DNA of 6,255 bases from an uncultured Prevotellaceae bacterium. Its GTDB lineage: Bacteria > Bacteroidota > Bacteroidia > Bacteroidales > Bacteroidaceae. Shown here one piece after another: positions 4,997 to 6,255 of this stretch. Position numbers and translations under genes: made by a program. The notes under the pieces were generated by a model. That model was given only the letters and a program-made list of their open reading frames with translations. It was not told the origin of the DNA and ran no database searches. The stretch's first letter is position 1, and each line of letters opens with the position of its first letter. The DNA is taken from contig CAMPCG010000180.1 in assembly GCA_946644025.1 (NCBI GenBank), positions 1-6,255 of the forward strand, given 5' to 3'.

Positions 4997-5034
4997 AAAA
5001 CATGCGGAATTGCTTGCGGAAGCCGAAATGCTTC

Positions 5035-5961
5035 TTACTCGGTCACGGCCCTCACCGACTGTCCGAAGGCAATCTCCCTGTAGCTGAGCATCTTGTAGGG
5101 GGAGTCTTTACTTATCAGCAAGTAAACGGCCCGGTAGGAAAGGCGCGTGTCGACCGTCGACGACCAGTAGCAGCCCACCGCGCCGCGGCTCTCCACGCCC
5201 GTGTCGCCCCACCAGAATCCGGCGGCGGGGAAGAAGATGTAGGCGCCGTTGCTGGCAGTGAACTTCACGCCCGGCGTGCCGTTCTCTTCAGTCCACTGCG
5301 CCGTGGTGTGGTCTATGAGTTCCTTGTACTGGTCGAAGGTGGGCATACGCCAGGGCACGCTCCACACCACCGCGGCGGCGTCGTAGGCCGTCTTGCTGAT
5401 GTCCAGGCCCAGGTCGTGACACGTGTACAGGTCGCCGTCGCAGTGGCGGTAGTTGGCCCAGGAGTAGCCGTCTTCGTGCGTCGCCGTCTCGCCCCAGGCG
5501 AAGATGTCGCCATACTGGTCGGGCGCCATGGCCCCTACGTTGCAGCAAGCCCACATCGTCTTGCTGGGCAGTCCCAGGTCTATCTTGTGGGGATGCCTGT
5601 TGTTGGGACACTGGGTGAAGGTGCCCTGCGACTGCTGCTCGCCGGCCATGATGTCGATGATGGAGCCGATGTCGGCCACGTCCACGTTGCCGTCGCCGTT
5701 CACGTCGCCGCTGCCGCTGGCCGTGCCCTCGTAGGTGATGCTGCGAATGTCGTCGCGGTTATACTGCTGCAGCGAGCCGTCGGCCAGGGTGATGTAGGTA
5801 ATCTCGCCGATGTTGGCCATGCGGAACTTGCTGTTCATGGCGATGTTCACAAGGGTGCCGTCGGCCAAGTGCAGCACCAAGGTCTGGGCGTCGGCTGCAA
5901 GGCATCCCACGCCGGCCATCAACGTCAGGATGGCACGTAGCAATAACTGTTTGGTTTTCAT
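5035..5961 (-). CDS. Secreted FISUMP-domain protein with a single dockerin-like loop
   Basis: This 308-residue protein begins with a signal peptide (MKTKQLLLRAILTLMAGVGC..ADAQ). An A-x-A site suggests cleavage after residue 25; C20 lacks a proper lipobox, so a soluble export product is more likely than a lipoprotein. Residues 26-78 are beta-rich with two L-A-D-G-(T/S)-L turns, an N-terminal module often seen in Bacteroidales secreted proteins. Residues 86-107 (DVNGDGNVDVADIGS...) form a dockerin/EF-hand-like Ca2+ loop with D86, N88, D90 and D97 as likely ligands. Only one repeat is present, where true type I dockerins have two. Residues 126-308 fit the Fib_succ_major (FISUMP) domain: DLGLPSKTMWACCNVGA, FAWGET, WRMPTFDQYKELID, CYWSST and a final SVRAVTE. 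Molecular function is unknown. It starts 13 bp after the trpS stop with no terminator between, so transcription from trpS is possible. Confidence 0.87.
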   Translation of the reverse strand: MKTKQLLLRAILTLMAGVGCLAADAQTLVLHLADGTLVNIAMNSKFRMANIGEITYITLADGSLQQYNRDDIRSITYEGTASGSGDVNGDGNVDVADIGSIIDIMAGEQQSQGTFTQCPNNRHPHKIDLGLPSKTMWACCNVGAMAPDQYGDIFAWGETATHEDGYSWANYRHCDGDLYTCHDLGLDISKTAYDAAAVVWSVPWRMPTFDQYKELIDHTTAQWTEENGTPGVKFTASNGAYIFFPAAGFWWGDTGVESRGAVGCYWSSTVDTRLSYRAVYLLISKDSPYKMLSYREIAFGQSVRAVTE

Positions 5962-5974
5962 AGGCTTTTACGGT

Positions 5975-6255
5975 TTATTTGCCAGCAAAGAGTTGAACGT
6001 GCTGGCGGATAAGCTCTTCATCGTTAAAGTAGTCTATGCGCATGGCGCGGCGCACCTCGTCCATGGTCTGTGCGCCCACCTCGCGGGCCTGCTCGGTGCC
6101 CCGGCGCAGCATGTTGTAGACCTCGGGAATGTCCTGCTCGAACTCGTGGCGGCGCTCACGCATGGGGGCGAGGAACTTGTTGAGCACCTCGTTGAGGAAC
6201 TTCTTGCACTTCATGTCGCCCAGTCCGCCACGGCGGTAGTGGTCCTTCAGCTCGT
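5975..6255 (-). CDS. trpS: Tryptophan-tRNA ligase, C-terminal part (cut by window edge)
   Basis: The visible 92 C-terminal residues begin ELKDHYRRGGLGDMKCKKFL, and the frame continues beyond position 6255. The pattern GGLGDxKxKKFL, then FLAPMRERRHEFEQD and a final IDYFNDEELIRQ, is the anticodon-binding helical C-terminus of TrpRS, a class I synthetase that charges tRNA-Trp in the cytosol. The catalytic HIGH and KMSKS motifs would lie outside the window, so identification rests on the C-terminal domain alone. The ATG at 6214 is internal, not the start. The stop is TAA at 5977-5975. Confidence 0.85.
   Translation of the reverse strand, partial: ELKDHYRRGGLGDMKCKKFLNEVLNKFLAPMRERRHEFEQDIPEVYNMLRRGTEQAREVGAQTMDEVRRAMRIDYFNDEELIRQHVQLFAGK

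Noticed and set aside
5639..5706. Cellulosomal dockerin
   Set aside because: Only one calcium-loop repeat is present where a type I dockerin needs two, and no cohesin or scaffoldin gene is in view.
5002..5940. Plus-strand open frame opposite the FISUMP gene
   Set aside because: Repetitive Val/Ala/His-rich translation without a domain; the opposite strand has a signal peptide, a dockerin-like loop and FISUMP motifs.

Overview
The window looks like chromosomal DNA of a GC-rich Bacteroidales bacterium, most likely Prevotellaceae or Bacteroidaceae. Four things suggest this. There is a secreted Fib_succ_major (FISUMP) protein with a single dockerin-like loop. The MazG, RNase Z and ABC-F proteins are of the Bacteroides type. 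There is a TAnnTTTG-type promoter element. Genes start without Shine-Dalgarno sequences. The genus is an inference. All genes lie on the minus strand, so transcription runs from high to low coordinates.

In transcription order: the 3' end of trpS (6255-5975, cut by the window edge); 13 bp downstream, a secreted dockerin-like/FISUMP protein (5961-5035); a 208-bp spacer with a degenerate inverted array of AGTGAAAGGG-like units; an ABC-F ribosome-associated ATPase (4826-2766); a 393-bp spacer holding a 23-bp inverted repeat and a probable promoter; one uninterrupted 749-codon frame (2372-123) that joins MazG, a DUF559 endonuclease domain and RNase Z; and a final spacer with four copies of a 10-bp unit.

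The notable theme is invasion of housekeeping genes by GC-rich palindromic elements that stay open in the host reading frame. Family A is in the mazG/rnz frame. An 83-bp hairpin element (1031-1113) joins MazG to RNase Z. Two diverged arms of the same sequence (1584-1615 and 2027-2058) bracket an AT-richer 411-bp insert encoding a DUF559 (Vsr-like, PD-(D/E)XK) endonuclease, placed exactly between the two MazG domains. The short element and the nuclease cassette therefore look like a miniature and a full-length version of one mobile unit. Family B is in the ABC-F gene. A complete 115-bp element lies between the second ATPase domain and the C-terminal coiled coil, and a shorter copy lies just after the second A-loop. 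A 46-bp stretch matches at 45 positions between the two copies, and both are read in the same frame.

TrpS (translation), RNase Z (tRNA 3' maturation), ABC-F (ribosome function) and MazG (NTP sanitation) are housekeeping proteins. All catalytic motifs I could check in the fused frame and in ABC-F are intact, so these look like tolerated insertions, not dead genes. Whether the fused polypeptide stays in one piece in the cell cannot be told from the sequence.
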